Positions 17,960-26,725 of a stretch of DNA of 64,000 nt are shown here, piece by piece. The stretch is taken from contig NZ_JAENIJ010000004.1 in assembly GCF_016595435.1 (NCBI RefSeq), positions 62,001-126,000 on the forward strand, given 5' to 3'. The notes under the pieces are model-generated. The model had not been told where the DNA came from, did no database searches, and was given only the letters and a program-made list of their open reading frames with translations. Origin of the DNA: Luteolibacter pohnpeiensis (GTDB lineage Bacteria > Verrucomicrobiota > Verrucomicrobiia > Verrucomicrobiales > Akkermansiaceae). Within the stretch, counting starts at the first letter, position 1, and each line of letters starts with the position of its first letter. Made by a program: the position numbers and the translations under genes.

Positions 17960-18808
17960 ATGAAGGGAAATTCAGTCACAAGTGAAAGTCACGCTGTTAG
18001 ATTTATCCTAATCACGTGCACGATGTGCTTTCTCGCACTGTTTCTTTTTCTTCCGCTGGCCGCAGTATTTGCTGAGGCGTTACGGAAAGGATGGGAACTC
18101 TTTTTCGCGTCACTGCACGAGGAAGTGGCGTTGTCTGCGATCAAACTGACGCTGATCACAGCTGCGATATCAGTCATTGCAAATACCATTTTCGGAGTTT
18201 CCGCATCCTGGTTGATCACCAAATTCAGCTTTCGTGGGCGCTCGCTTCTGCTGACACTGATTGATCTCCCATTTGCCGTTTCGCCGATCATTGCGGGTCT
18301 GGTATGGATCTTCTTGTTTGGTTCCAAAGGTTGGTTCGGCCCATGGCTCACGGAACACCAGATTCAAATCATCTTCGCGCTGCCTGGCATCATCATCGCC
18401 ACACTTTTTGTCACCTTTCCTTTTGTGGCGAGGGAATTGATCCCTCTGATGGAATCTCAAAGCAATGATCAAGAAGAAGCAGCGATCACATTAGGAGCTA
18501 GCGGGTGGCAGGTTTTCTTACGGGTGACACTCCCTAACATCAAATGGGGCCTACTCTATGGAATCCTGCTCTGCAACGCTCGCGCGATGGGCGAATTCGG
18601 TGCTGTGTCGGTGGTTTCCGGTCACATTCGCGGTAAGACCAATACGCTGCCACTTCACATTGAGGTGCTCTATAACGAATATCAATTTAGCGCCGCGTTC
18701 GCATGCGCGACCCTTCTGGCTCTTTTGGCACTGGTCACACTGGGACTTAAATCACTCGTCGAAGGTATTCAAAAATCCGAAACCAAAGATCGGAATCCAT
18801 TACATTAA
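17960..18808 (+). CDS. cysW: Sulfate ABC transporter permease CysW
   Basis: A 282-residue second permease of the sulfate importer. ATG at 17960. The N-terminal helix [19 protein letters not shown] is followed by further membrane segments. [20 protein letters not shown] is the CysW-type motif, and the EAA loop reads [19 protein letters not shown]. The segment [20 protein letters not shown] is the well-conserved CysW signature near the C-terminal third. It follows cysT by 4 bp and precedes cysA by 4 bp. Confidence 0.95.
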   Translation: MKGNSVTSESHAVRFILITCTMCFLALFLFLPLAAVFAEALRKGWELFFASLHEEVALSAIKLTLITAAISVIANTIFGVSASWLITKFSFRGRSLLLTLIDLPFAVSPIIAGLVWIFLFGSKGWFGPWLTEHQIQIIFALPGIIIATLFVTFPFVARELIPLMESQSNDQEEAAITLGASGWQVFLRVTLPNIKWGLLYGILLCNARAMGEFGAVSVVSGHIRGKTNTLPLHIEVLYNEYQFSAAFACATLLALLALVTLGLKSLVEGIQKSETKDRNPLH

Positions 18809-18812
18809 CCTC

Positions 18813-19805
18813 ATGTCCATTTCCATACATTCCATCCATAAGCACTTCGGCAGCTACTCAGCTCTTGAAGACATCTCCTTGGAGATACCTAATGGATCTC
18901 TAACCGCTCTACTCGGACCTTCAGGATCTGGCAAAACCACTCTGCTACGCATCGTAGCGGGCCTGGAATTTCCTGATGAAGGAGCCGGGATCATTCGATT
19001 TCATGGCCAGAATGTAAGCAATATCCCTGTGGTAAAGCGGGGTGTTGGATTCGTATTCCAACATTATGCCCTATTCCGTCACATGACTGTGGCGCAAAAT
19101 ATTGCATTCGGCCTAACCGTTTTACCCAAAAAACACCGACCATCGCGTGGAGAAATTAGAAGCCGCGTCAACGAACTGTTAGATTTAGTCAAACTCGAAG
19201 GACTCGCGAAACGTCGCCCGGACCAATTATCAGGCGGACAACGCCAGAGGGTCGCACTGGCACGTGCACTTGCCATTCGCCCGAAAGTGCTTTTGTTGGA
19301 CGAACCTTTCGGAGCTTTGGATGCTCAAGTCAGAAAGGAACTGCGTCGCTGGCTTCGGCAGTTTCATGATGAGATCGGCCTCACCACACTTTTCGTAACG
19401 CATGACCAGGAGGAAGCTCTTGAGTTAGCGGATCAAGTCGTCGTCATGCGAAACGCTAGAATCGAGCAAGTTGGAAAACCTCAAGACGTCTACGACCATC
19501 CTCGTAGCCCGTTTGTTTATGAATTTCTGGGCAACGTAAACAAAGTCCAGAGGCATGGAAGCGAGCCGCAATACGTTCGCCCCCATGAAATCGAAGTCCT
19601 GTTTGCTGCGGAGTATGAGCCAGCAACCGATCAATTAGCTCGAGTCACCCATCTATTCTCCGCTGGCCCAGTAGCCTCATTGACCGTGCGACTGCCGGAC
19701 GGTTATTTTCTGGATGTTCAACTTTCCAGAAAGCAGCTGGATGAACTGGCTCTAGGAATTGGCGATGAGGTCGCAGTTAGGATGAGGATACATGGAGCGG
19801 CGTGA
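18813..19805 (+). CDS. cysA: Sulfate ABC transporter ATP-binding protein CysA
   Basis: A 330-residue ATPase that powers sulfate import. ATG at 18813 ([20 protein letters not shown]) sits 4 bp after cysW; the frame stays open further upstream but only as an out-of-frame reading of cysW. It has Walker [11 protein letters not shown]-loop [13 protein letters not shown], signature [15 protein letters not shown], Walker [14 protein letters not shown] and switch His in [10 protein letters not shown]. The C-terminal part from about residue 240 ([11 protein letters not shown]) is the TOBE/regulatory domain of CysA/PotA-type ATPases. It is the last gene of the operon; no clear terminator was seen after it. 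Confidence 0.96.
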   Translation: MSISIHSIHKHFGSYSALEDISLEIPNGSLTALLGPSGSGKTTLLRIVAGLEFPDEGAGIIRFHGQNVSNIPVVKRGVGFVFQHYALFRHMTVAQNIAFGLTVLPKKHRPSRGEIRSRVNELLDLVKLEGLAKRRPDQLSGGQRQRVALARALAIRPKVLLLDEPFGALDAQVRKELRRWLRQFHDEIGLTTLFVTHDQEEALELADQVVVMRNARIEQVGKPQDVYDHPRSPFVYEFLGNVNKVQRHGSEPQYVRPHEIEVLFAAEYEPATDQLARVTHLFSAGPVASLTVRLPDGYFLDVQLSRKQLDELALGIGDEVAVRMRIHGAA

Positions 19806-20363
19806 ATGTGCGATGAATCATGGAAGTATTTCCGATTGCCATGTGGACGTTGGCGTCGGCCTGACTTACTGTTTATTCGAACTTTATTTAAACTGAACTA
19901 ATATTCGTGTATCAGGCGGCTCACTAACTATCAAGAGTCACACTATTCCATGGAGAGGAAACCGGACTTTGGATTGCAGTGAGATCTCGCAATTCTATAA
20001 CACCGAAAAACTGCTCAGAAATTCTCACACCCGGGGTTCAGCTCAATTTGAGGAGCGCTCAGCAAGCTTTATATCTCGAAAATTGTTTGATGGAACTTTT
20101 GAACTTATAAGTTCTCCCGTCGCGGAAGCATACGTCGGGTGATGTGAATTCATTTTCGCGGGAATCCACATTTTATTTTACTGAGGACAAGCTGATATCC
20201 AGTGCGTTAGTGAAGACTCGTTCTACACCAGGCCATCATTACCCGATAAGTCGGGAACACCGGCTAAGGTCTGCGAAACTTAGGGATGTGCGCACCTCCT
20301 CAGGATGACATTTCATTCTGGGAAGTCAGGCTCACATCGCAACAGCGTATCCCGACTCGCTTC
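19806..20363. other. 558-bp non-coding region with a 14-bp palindrome
   Basis: No credible gene on either strand. The sequence is A+T-rich compared with most of the window. A perfect 14-bp palindrome, GAACTTATAAGTTC, lies at 20101-20114, about 250 bp before the next start codon, and could be a dimer-binding operator. Many short A/T tracts could act as promoter elements for the autotransporter-repeat gene at 20364, but no clear -35/-10 pair can be defended. No terminator for the cysA operon is obvious near its 5' end. Confidence 0.4.
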
Positions 20364-22448
20364 ATGAAATCACGCCTGGTCTTCGTCATCTCCGCATCCA
20401 TTCTAACTTGTAATGCTGCGAATCACTACTGGAACACTGGAGAGGAAAGTTACGCTGATGCAAGTCGTTGGGATGGTGACGGCACCATCCCTGGTACCGG
20501 GGACCATGCATTCGTCAACAACGCCGGAAATGTTTTAATCAAATCCAGCGATCCACTCTGGACTCTCAATGATCTAAGAGCTGGTGAGACTGCCAACTCG
20601 TCCGGCTCCTTCACTCTCGACGGTGGAGAAATTCATGCCAATGGATGGATACGACTTGGCTTCGGAGCAAACGCCACCGGTACCCTTATAGTCAGTGACG
20701 GACTTCTACTGATTCCTAACAAGATTTATATCGGCGGAAAAGACCAGAGCCAAGCTAGTGGTGGCGCAGGTGTTTTAGAGATTCGTGGCGGAACACTCAG
20801 AAGCAACGACTCTAGCAAGGTCATCACCATCGGCCCCCGTGACACATCCGATTACGGCTATTCGAACACTAGCGGAAAACTCATTCAAACTGGCGGATCC
20901 ATCGAAACCACCGCCCAGGTCTTTGTAGGAAATGGTGCAGCCGGTTCAGGCACCTTGGCAGCCACCTATCAAATGGATGGTGGGAATCTATCCATCACGA
21001 ACAACTGGTTCGTCATCGGACGACAAGGCGCTTACGGCGAGTTGTTGATGAGTGGTGGCTCAATTTCCAAAACCGGCGTGGACACCAATCTCAATCTAGG
21101 TGTGGGAGCTACCGGTAAAGGTATCATTCAACAGAGTGGAGGAACCATCACCAACACCGAAGGCTCAACATGGTTCGGCAAGGATGGAGCATTTGGTAGC
21201 TGGACTATATCTGGATCAGCAGAGGCATATCTCGGGCGTGTCTTCCTCACCCAAGTCGATATCGCCACCGGTGAACTCCACCTCGATGGCGGAAAATTCC
21301 ATGCTCTTAGAATTGATCCAGCCATCTCAGATCCTAACGGCACAAGCTATTCGGCCATCCACTTCAATGGAGGCCTGCTGTTGCCAACGGCAGATGATCC
21401 AAACTTCATATCTGCCGCATTGACCCACGGAATCGTCGAGACCGGAGGTGCAAGAATCGACACCCTTGATCATGCCATTGTTTTTGACGCCGATCTGACG
21501 GGAAGTACCGGCGATGGAGGTTTCATCAAAACCGGCACTGGCTCCTTAGTTCTAACAGGGCAATACAACTACACCGGCACCACAGAAGTATCCTCCGGTC
21601 AATTGGTTTTGGATGGCAACATCCAATCCAATGCCGAACCTGATTACACGAATTCCACGATCGGCACCTTTACTTGCGGCGCACTCGACATGGAAAGCAC
21701 TGCAACTTTCACCGTAGAAATCGATAGTGATCATCTCGCTTGTGATCTGGTCAAAGTCGGAGGCGATGTAAATTTAAACTCCTGCACCTTGGTGATATCC
21801 GATCTGGGATCATCCAAACTCACCACAGGATCCTCATTTCAACTCATCACTTCCGAAGGCGAAATTCACGGCCAATTTTCAGATCTTGCTGAAGGTGCTT
21901 CAATCGCAGTGGGCGAAAATACATTTTCCATCCATTACGGGAACCTCAATACAGTCACATTAACGGTTGAAGGGGATCAGGGAACTTCAACAATCGACGA
22001 ATGGCTTGAAGAAAAAATACCCGATGAAAATAGCCGTGGCTTGGATGCGGATCCCGATCACGATGGCTTGAATAATCTGATGGAGTTCGCACTCGGTTGC
22101 AATCCAACGGAAGCTGACTCCCCACATCAAGCGAGACAATTGATCAAAGCAGACACTGGGAGCGAAAACAGTCGATTCCAAGCAACCTTTCCTGTCAGGC
22201 AAGGTGCTACTTTCTCCAGCGACCAAGAGTCGGTTACCGCAGTCATCGACGGCATCCGCTACACCGTCGAAGCCAGCCGGGACTTAACAGACTACCATTC
22301 ACTGAACGTTGTGGAAATTCCCAATGTTGCTACCGATGAACTACCGGACCTGCCAGATGGCTGGGAATACCACACCTTTCAGTTAGAAACTGATAGCATT
22401 CCTTCCGACAAGGGATTCATACGCCTTCACATCCAAGAATCAAACTAA
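20364..22448 (+). CDS. Autotransporter-associated beta-strand repeat protein (secreted)
   Basis: A 694-residue exported protein. ATG at 20364 (MKSRLVFVISASILTCNAAN) gives a signal peptide cut around residue 18. The region to about residue 360 is Gly/Ser/Thr-rich beta-helix-like repeat with recurring units such as GxxxxLxVSDGxL and GELLMSGGSISKTG. A classical autotransporter-associated repeat follows: GGFIKTGTGSLVLTGQYNYT, then GTTEVSSGQLVLDG. The C-terminal part holds a DADPDHDGLNNLMEFALG element, a calcium-binding-like tail common in verrucomicrobial secreted proteins. No C-terminal beta-barrel and no PEP-CTERM anchor were seen. It is 27 bp upstream of the GH43 gene and probably co-transcribed. 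A role in surface display or carbohydrate binding is inference. Confidence 0.8.
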   Translation: MKSRLVFVISASILTCNAANHYWNTGEESYADASRWDGDGTIPGTGDHAFVNNAGNVLIKSSDPLWTLNDLRAGETANSSGSFTLDGGEIHANGWIRLGFGANATGTLIVSDGLLLIPNKIYIGGKDQSQASGGAGVLEIRGGTLRSNDSSKVITIGPRDTSDYGYSNTSGKLIQTGGSIETTAQVFVGNGAAGSGTLAATYQMDGGNLSITNNWFVIGRQGAYGELLMSGGSISKTGVDTNLNLGVGATGKGIIQQSGGTITNTEGSTWFGKDGAFGSWTISGSAEAYLGRVFLTQVDIATGELHLDGGKFHALRIDPAISDPNGTSYSAIHFNGGLLLPTADDPNFISAALTHGIVETGGARIDTLDHAIVFDADLTGSTGDGGFIKTGTGSLVLTGQYNYTGTTEVSSGQLVLDGNIQSNAEPDYTNSTIGTFTCGALDMESTATFTVEIDSDHLACDLVKVGGDVNLNSCTLVISDLGSSKLTTGSSFQLITSEGEIHGQFSDLAEGASIAVGENTFSIHYGNLNTVTLTVEGDQGTSTIDEWLEEKIPDENSRGLDADPDHDGLNNLMEFALGCNPTEADSPHQARQLIKADTGSENSRFQATFPVRQGATFSSDQESVTAVIDGIRYTVEASRDLTDYHSLNVVEIPNVATDELPDLPDGWEYHTFQLETDSIPSDKGFIRLHIQESN

Positions 22449-22475
22449 AGTCATTTCCATTTTCCATCACATTAG

Positions 22476-23615
22476 ATGAGATCTTCCATCTTCACAGCCG
22501 CACTTCTTAGCCTTAGTTGCCATCATTCATATGCTCAATTTGGTGGTGACATCCAGGTCGCAAATGGCGCATCACTTGCAGGCATCGGCGCCACGAGTGG
22601 CACGGTCACGATTTCCGGAAACTTCTCCCCCGGCCCGACCGAAGCATCTCTTCTCTCCGGCAATCCAATCTTGCCGGGCTGGGCAGCTGATCCAGAGGCC
22701 ATCATTTACGGTGACACATACTGGATATACCCGACCTATTGCGGAGTTCCGGGAACGCAGACTTATTATGACGGCTTTTCCTCCAAGGATTTGGTCCATT
22801 GGAAAATTCATCCACGCGTGCTTTCATCTCAACAGATTCCCTGGATCAAAAAAGCCTTATGGGCACCGGGAGCTGTTGAGAAAGATGGAAAGTATTATCT
22901 CTTTTTTTGCGCCAATGATATTCAGAGCAACTCTGAGTCTGGTGGTATCGGAGTTGGAGTCGCAGATCAACCCGAAGGCCCTTACCAAGATCTAATCGGC
23001 GCGCCACTGATCGGTGCATTTCAAAATGGTGCCCAGCCTATTGACCCATCCGTGTTCAAAGATGATGATGGAAGCTATTACCTGGTTTATGGCGGTTGGG
23101 GTCACTGCAATATCACCAAACTGAAGGATGACTTCACGGGATTGGAAACCATGAGTGGTGCCCGCACGCTGTATTACGAGATCACCCCCACCACCGAATA
23201 TGTCGAGGGACCCATCATCTTCAAGCGGAACGGCACCTATTACTTAATGTGGTCGGAAGGATACTATGGAGGAGACAGTTATCGCGTTGCGTATGGGATG
23301 TCAGACTCCCTGTTAGGCCCGTGGACCAAGGAAGCGGTCATTCTGGAAACCGATCCGCAAATAGGCACCGGTCCCGGCCACCATTCCGTAATCCACAATC
23401 CGAGCTCTGGGAAATACTACATGGCCTATCACCGTCACTACCCAGGTGAGACCACCGGTCGTCTCCGCGTTACCTGCATTGACGAAATGAACTTTGGCGA
23501 AGATGGGAAAATCCTACCAGTGACCCTGACCAATACCGGCGTCAAAGCTGATCTTCTCCCTACAGAATCAAATACCTTAGCCAATCCTGACACCACTTCA
23601 AACGACAAGAAGTGA
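22476..23615 (+). CDS. GH43-family glycoside hydrolase with autotransporter-repeat remnant
   Basis: A 379-residue exported enzyme. The signal peptide is about residues 1-20 (LLSLSCHHSYA). Residues about 21-55 (DIQVANGASLAGIGATSGTV followed by SGNFSPG) read like one autotransporter-associated repeat, as in the gene just upstream. The rest is a five-bladed beta-propeller of glycoside hydrolase family 43: WAADPEAIIYGDTYWIYPTY supplies the catalytic-base Asp, QPIDPSVFKDDDGSYYLVYG the pKa-tuning Asp, and VEGPIIFKRNGTYYLMWSEG the acid Glu. HHSVIHNPSSGKYYMAYHRH gives the His of the last blade. It probably acts on arabinose- or xylose-containing glycans; exact specificity is open. The C-terminal about 25 residues are low-complexity. 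Confidence 0.87.
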   Translation: MRSSIFTAALLSLSCHHSYAQFGGDIQVANGASLAGIGATSGTVTISGNFSPGPTEASLLSGNPILPGWAADPEAIIYGDTYWIYPTYCGVPGTQTYYDGFSSKDLVHWKIHPRVLSSQQIPWIKKALWAPGAVEKDGKYYLFFCANDIQSNSESGGIGVGVADQPEGPYQDLIGAPLIGAFQNGAQPIDPSVFKDDDGSYYLVYGGWGHCNITKLKDDFTGLETMSGARTLYYEITPTTEYVEGPIIFKRNGTYYLMWSEGYYGGDSYRVAYGMSDSLLGPWTKEAVILETDPQIGTGPGHHSVIHNPSSGKYYMAYHRHYPGETTGRLRVTCIDEMNFGEDGKILPVTLTNTGVKADLLPTESNTLANPDTTSNDKK

Positions 23616-23663
23616 TGTATTGATACTAACAAGTTAGGGTCCCCCAACCATCGAAGTTAACAC

Positions 23664-24143
23664 TTATACCAAGGACAAGCCAGTCATAGCTTTTAATAAT
23701 CTAACCAAGCCTTGCGAAGCCTCTTCCTGGTCGCCGCGGTAATCCACCCCTCCGTCGCCCAAGAGTGCTCCGAGCATTCCGTGATCCACACTCCCCTCAC
23801 CCACGATACGAACTAAGGTGACTTGCTCTTGCGTTTCGCGAAGGATCAGGGAAATCGTGAACCACTCAATCGTATCCAAGCTACCGAACAACTCGGAGTC
23901 CGTGTTTATTCCAGTATCAGCATAAGAATAATCAAGACGTTCCACTTCCTCGAAGAGGATGACTCGGGTTAATTTCCCTTTCTTCCGAAACGTGAACTCG
24001 CGTGCCACCGGATCGACAACGATCGAAGTACGAAGAAACCCGAGTGTGAATCTCTGCAGATATAAATTGCTCTCGATCAGCAATCTTCCATCGATCAATG
24101 AGGTCCTAGGCTTCAGAGCCAGTATCCCAAGGGTTCTAACCAT
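23664..24143 (-). CDS. Uncharacterised 159-aa protein
   Basis: Not recognised. ATG at 24143. There is no signal peptide or membrane helix. The N-terminal half alternates short beta-like strands with charged turns (SIVVDPVAREFTFRKKGKLT, then VILFEEVERLDYSYAD), resembling small PH-like or lipocalin-like beta domains seen in unknown verrucomicrobial proteins. The C-terminal half is Gly/Asp-rich, then helical (EEASQGLVRLLKAMTGLSLV). It is transcribed on the same strand as the two genes upstream (24230-25753), separated from them by 86 bp. Confidence 0.6.
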   Translation of the reverse strand: MVRTLGILALKPRTSLIDGRLLIESNLYLQRFTLGFLRTSIVVDPVAREFTFRKKGKLTRVILFEEVERLDYSYADTGINTDSELFGSLDTIEWFTISLILRETQEQVTLVRIVGEGSVDHGMLGALLGDGGVDYRGDQEEASQGLVRLLKAMTGLSLV

Positions 24144-24229
24144 GCCTTTAAAGCGCTTTGAGGTTCAGAACGAAACAAGCACAGGTAACGAAGTCCTCGC
24201 GGAATTCAATCCTGTGCTGATTCATCCCA

Positions 24230-25240
24230 TCACTTGTCCTCGAAAGCAGTATCATCCTTCACCCAGTCCTCGGCCAATACGTGCTTGATCTCGAACTGCC
24301 GGGTCCCTCCGCCCTCGACCTTTCCTAATTCCAAAGTCGCGCGTGCGAGCTTTTGCTGATTTTGTAGAATCTTCCACATCGCGATGTCCTGCGCGGATTT
24401 GCGTTTGCAATAGCCGAACATGAGCCTCTCGACATCAGGTGAAGCAATCCCATAGCAGCGCCATTCTGCTTCATCTGAGAACGGGCCGTTATAATAAGTA
24501 TCCAAGGCAATATAGACTCTGCACACGGTTTCCTTAGCCGAGCCTTCCAAGAAAGAATTCCAATCTGGATCTGCGCGGCGTTGGAAAGCTGGAAAGTCGA
24601 TTTTCCAATCCCCGCTCTTGCTTGGGGTGAAATAAGCGAGGCGATTTCGCACTTCGCCATCCTTATCAAAGGTCACCAGAAAGCCTTCAAGTGGCATGCG
24701 ATTGGCATCCATCACTCCGAGCAAGTCGAAGCGTTTCACCTCACCGTCTGTTTCCTTCATCTTCGACAAAAAGGTGACCACTTCGTCAGGAGTAGCACTA
24801 CCGAGGCGGAAATACTTTTCCACCTGAGACGAATCACGGACCTGTAAAGCCTCCGTCACTGATTGACGAAGTTGATCTTCACTGGGTGCGGTCAATTCCG
24901 GCATCTCCGGGAGTGCGGCTGGCATATACGGACTCTTGGTATCCTCGACCATGTCGCCTCGACGATCCATAATCGGTTTGATCCACATGACCAAAGCTCC
25001 TCCAATCAAGAGCAAGGCCATCGCCATCAAAGCAGCCATGACGCTCAACGGCATGGTTTTGCGCTTTTTGCCCATTTCATCCTCCGGGTTCAGCGCACGG
25101 CGCCGACGCTTGCGACGGCGAGTTCCCCCGCTCTCACCGGCACCGGGCATGCGGGCAACACGACTCAAGTCCGGCGCATCGCCGATTTCGCGTTCCCGTC
25201 GTGAGGAGCCGACTCCCCGTTGGATGTTGTTAGACTTCAT
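24230..25240 (-). CDS. Uncharacterised single-pass membrane protein with basic N-terminus
   Basis: A 336-residue protein of unknown function. ATG at 25240; a TTG at 25243 is next to it and less likely. About 65 N-terminal residues are rich in Arg, Gly and Lys (including TRRRKRRRRALNPEDEMGKK) and probably cytoplasmic. One transmembrane helix follows (about 67-88, PLSVMAALMAMALLLIGGAL), then a periplasmic domain of about 245 residues with no motif I recognise. It starts 6 bp after the stop of the lipoprotein gene upstream, so the two form an operon. The basic tail could bind nucleic acid or membrane, which is speculation. Confidence 0.72.
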   Translation of the reverse strand: MKSNNIQRGVGSSRREREIGDAPDLSRVARMPGAGESGGTRRRKRRRRALNPEDEMGKKRKTMPLSVMAALMAMALLLIGGALVMWIKPIMDRRGDMVEDTKSPYMPAALPEMPELTAPSEDQLRQSVTEALQVRDSSQVEKYFRLGSATPDEVVTFLSKMKETDGEVKRFDLLGVMDANRMPLEGFLVTFDKDGEVRNRLAYFTPSKSGDWKIDFPAFQRRADPDWNSFLEGSAKETVCRVYIALDTYYNGPFSDEAEWRCYGIASPDVERLMFGYCKRKSAQDIAMWKILQNQQKLARATLELGKVEGGGTRQFEIKHVLAEDWVKDDTAFEDK

Positions 25241-25246
25241 CAAGAC

Positions 25247-25753
25247 TTAGCGATGGGGATAAACCGTGATCCGATAAGGATTGTAGGTATCGTCAGGACG
25301 GAACAGCCAGCCAGGGTCCTTGCTGACCAATTGATAATCCGTCAGCATGAATGTTTTCAAAAACTGATTGCTGTTTGGATCGTAAGTTTTCTTGTCGGTG
25401 TAGTAACCGTAGAGGCGGTATTCGTAGTTGTTATCGTAGCCGTAGCGATGACCCGGCGGGCCATCTTCCGACAAACGGTCCGGCACGTGTTTTTTACTCT
25501 CATCCATCATGACGAGATCTGCGTTTTGCCAGGAATCACGGGGCTTTTTCAAATATCCCCAAAAGCGTGTCTTCTCGATGTAATACCGGCGGCCATAGTA
25601 GAAATTCCCGGTCGGCTCACTCGCGATCGCAGCTTTTCGTTCCTCCATGGTCGGTCCACCCATGTTGCCTTTGCCCATGGGGGACGTCGCGCATTGGGTG
25701 AGCATCGTCACCCCCACTGCTACCAAACAAAATCGGTTCACCAGCCTCAACAT
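25247..25753 (-). CDS. Uncharacterised lipoprotein
   Basis: A 168-residue protein starting MLRLVNRFCLVAVGVTMLTQ. A lipobox MLTQC at about residue 21 (CATSPMGKGN follows) predicts a lipoprotein. The mature part is rich in Tyr, Asn and basic residues (NFYYGRRYYIEKTRFWGYLK; YGYDNNYEYRLYGYYTDKKT), a pattern seen in small cell-surface or matrix proteins; no family was recognised. It is the first gene of a two- or three-gene minus-strand unit with the single-pass membrane protein, 6 bp apart. Confidence 0.7.
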   Translation of the reverse strand: MLRLVNRFCLVAVGVTMLTQCATSPMGKGNMGGPTMEERKAAIASEPTGNFYYGRRYYIEKTRFWGYLKKPRDSWQNADLVMMDESKKHVPDRLSEDGPPGHRYGYDNNYEYRLYGYYTDKKTYDPNSNQFLKTFMLTDYQLVSKDPGWLFRPDDTYNPYRITVYPHR

Positions 25754-25842
25754 GCGGCGACCCTAAGCGCTGACACCCACAACCCGCAAGCCCGGAGAAA
25801 CGATCTCTTGGCAGAGCCACTTCCAGGTCCGACAATCCGGCC

Positions 25843-26697
25843 ATGCCACGCATTGCCATCACGCTCGGAGATCCTGCGGGGATCGGCCCGGAAGTCATCG
25901 ATAAAGCCCTCCATTCCGGAATGCTGCCGGCTGGTTTCGATTTCCAAATCCTCGGCGATGCCTCAGCTGGAAAGCCCGGAAAGCCGGATCAAGAATCCGC
26001 CGCGGCGGCGCTGGATGCACTGATGGAATCCACCCGGATGCTGCTTTCCGACGAAGCCGACGCCGTGGTCACCGGACCGGTTTCCAAGGAAAACCTGCAA
26101 TCGATTGGCTTCCAGTTTCCCGGTCAGACCGAATTTTACGCCGCGGCGTTCGGTGTCGATGATTTCGGCATGCTATTGACCGGCACCACTCTCACTGTGG
26201 GCCTTGCGACGATTCATGAACCACTGGCAGATGTTCCACGTTTGCTGGATCAGGAAAAAATCATACGCATCGGTAAGCTAACCGCTGAGTTTTTGAAAAA
26301 ACGCGGCCGGAGTTTTCCAAAAATCGCGGTCGCAGGGCTCAACCCGCATGCTGGCGAACATGGCACCTTTGGCAATGAGGAACAATCGATCATCCGTCCG
26401 GCGATCGATTGGTTGAACGAAGCCTACCCCGCCTGCTTTTCGGGACCGGCTGTGCCCGACGCGATTTTCCGTGACGCCGCGCTGGGCAATTACGATGCAG
26501 TCATCGCCATGTATCACGATCAGGGGCTGATTCCCTTGAAGTTGCTGGATTTTGACACGGCGGTGAATGTTACCCTGGGATTGCCGAAACCGCGCACCAG
26601 TCCCGATCACGGAACAGCTTGGTCGATTGCAGGGAAAGGCGTGGCAAATCCATCATCCATGCTCGCGGCCATCCAACTGGCATGTGAATTGGCCTGA
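25843..26697 (+). CDS. pdxA: 4-hydroxythreonine-4-phosphate dehydrogenase (PdxA)
   Basis: Oxidises 4-phosphohydroxy-L-threonine with NAD in the DXP-dependent vitamin B6 pathway. ATG at 25843 (MPRIAITLGDPAGIGPEVID) matches the family start. Conserved parts are GDPAGIGPE, VTGPVSKENLQSIGFQFPGQ, the metal-binding His segments LATIHEPLADVP, AMYHDQGLIPLKLL and SPDHGTAWSIAGKG, and GLNPHAGE. At 284 residues it is about 40 shorter than E. coli PdxA (329), mostly from a compact N-terminal region after residue 25; all catalytic and metal residues are present. It is divergent from the lipoprotein gene and convergent with the next lipoprotein gene. Confidence 0.93.
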   Translation: MPRIAITLGDPAGIGPEVIDKALHSGMLPAGFDFQILGDASAGKPGKPDQESAAAALDALMESTRMLLSDEADAVVTGPVSKENLQSIGFQFPGQTEFYAAAFGVDDFGMLLTGTTLTVGLATIHEPLADVPRLLDQEKIIRIGKLTAEFLKKRGRSFPKIAVAGLNPHAGEHGTFGNEEQSIIRPAIDWLNEAYPACFSGPAVPDAIFRDAALGNYDAVIAMYHDQGLIPLKLLDFDTAVNVTLGLPKPRTSPDHGTAWSIAGKGVANPSSMLAAIQLACELA

Positions 26698-26725
26698 TCC
26701 CGGCTTACGTCACCACAAGCACGGC

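Noticed and set aside
20364-22448. PEP-CTERM or autotransporter barrel at the C-terminus of the repeat protein
   Set aside because: The C-terminus has neither a PEP motif with membrane helix nor a beta-barrel pattern ending in an aromatic residue.
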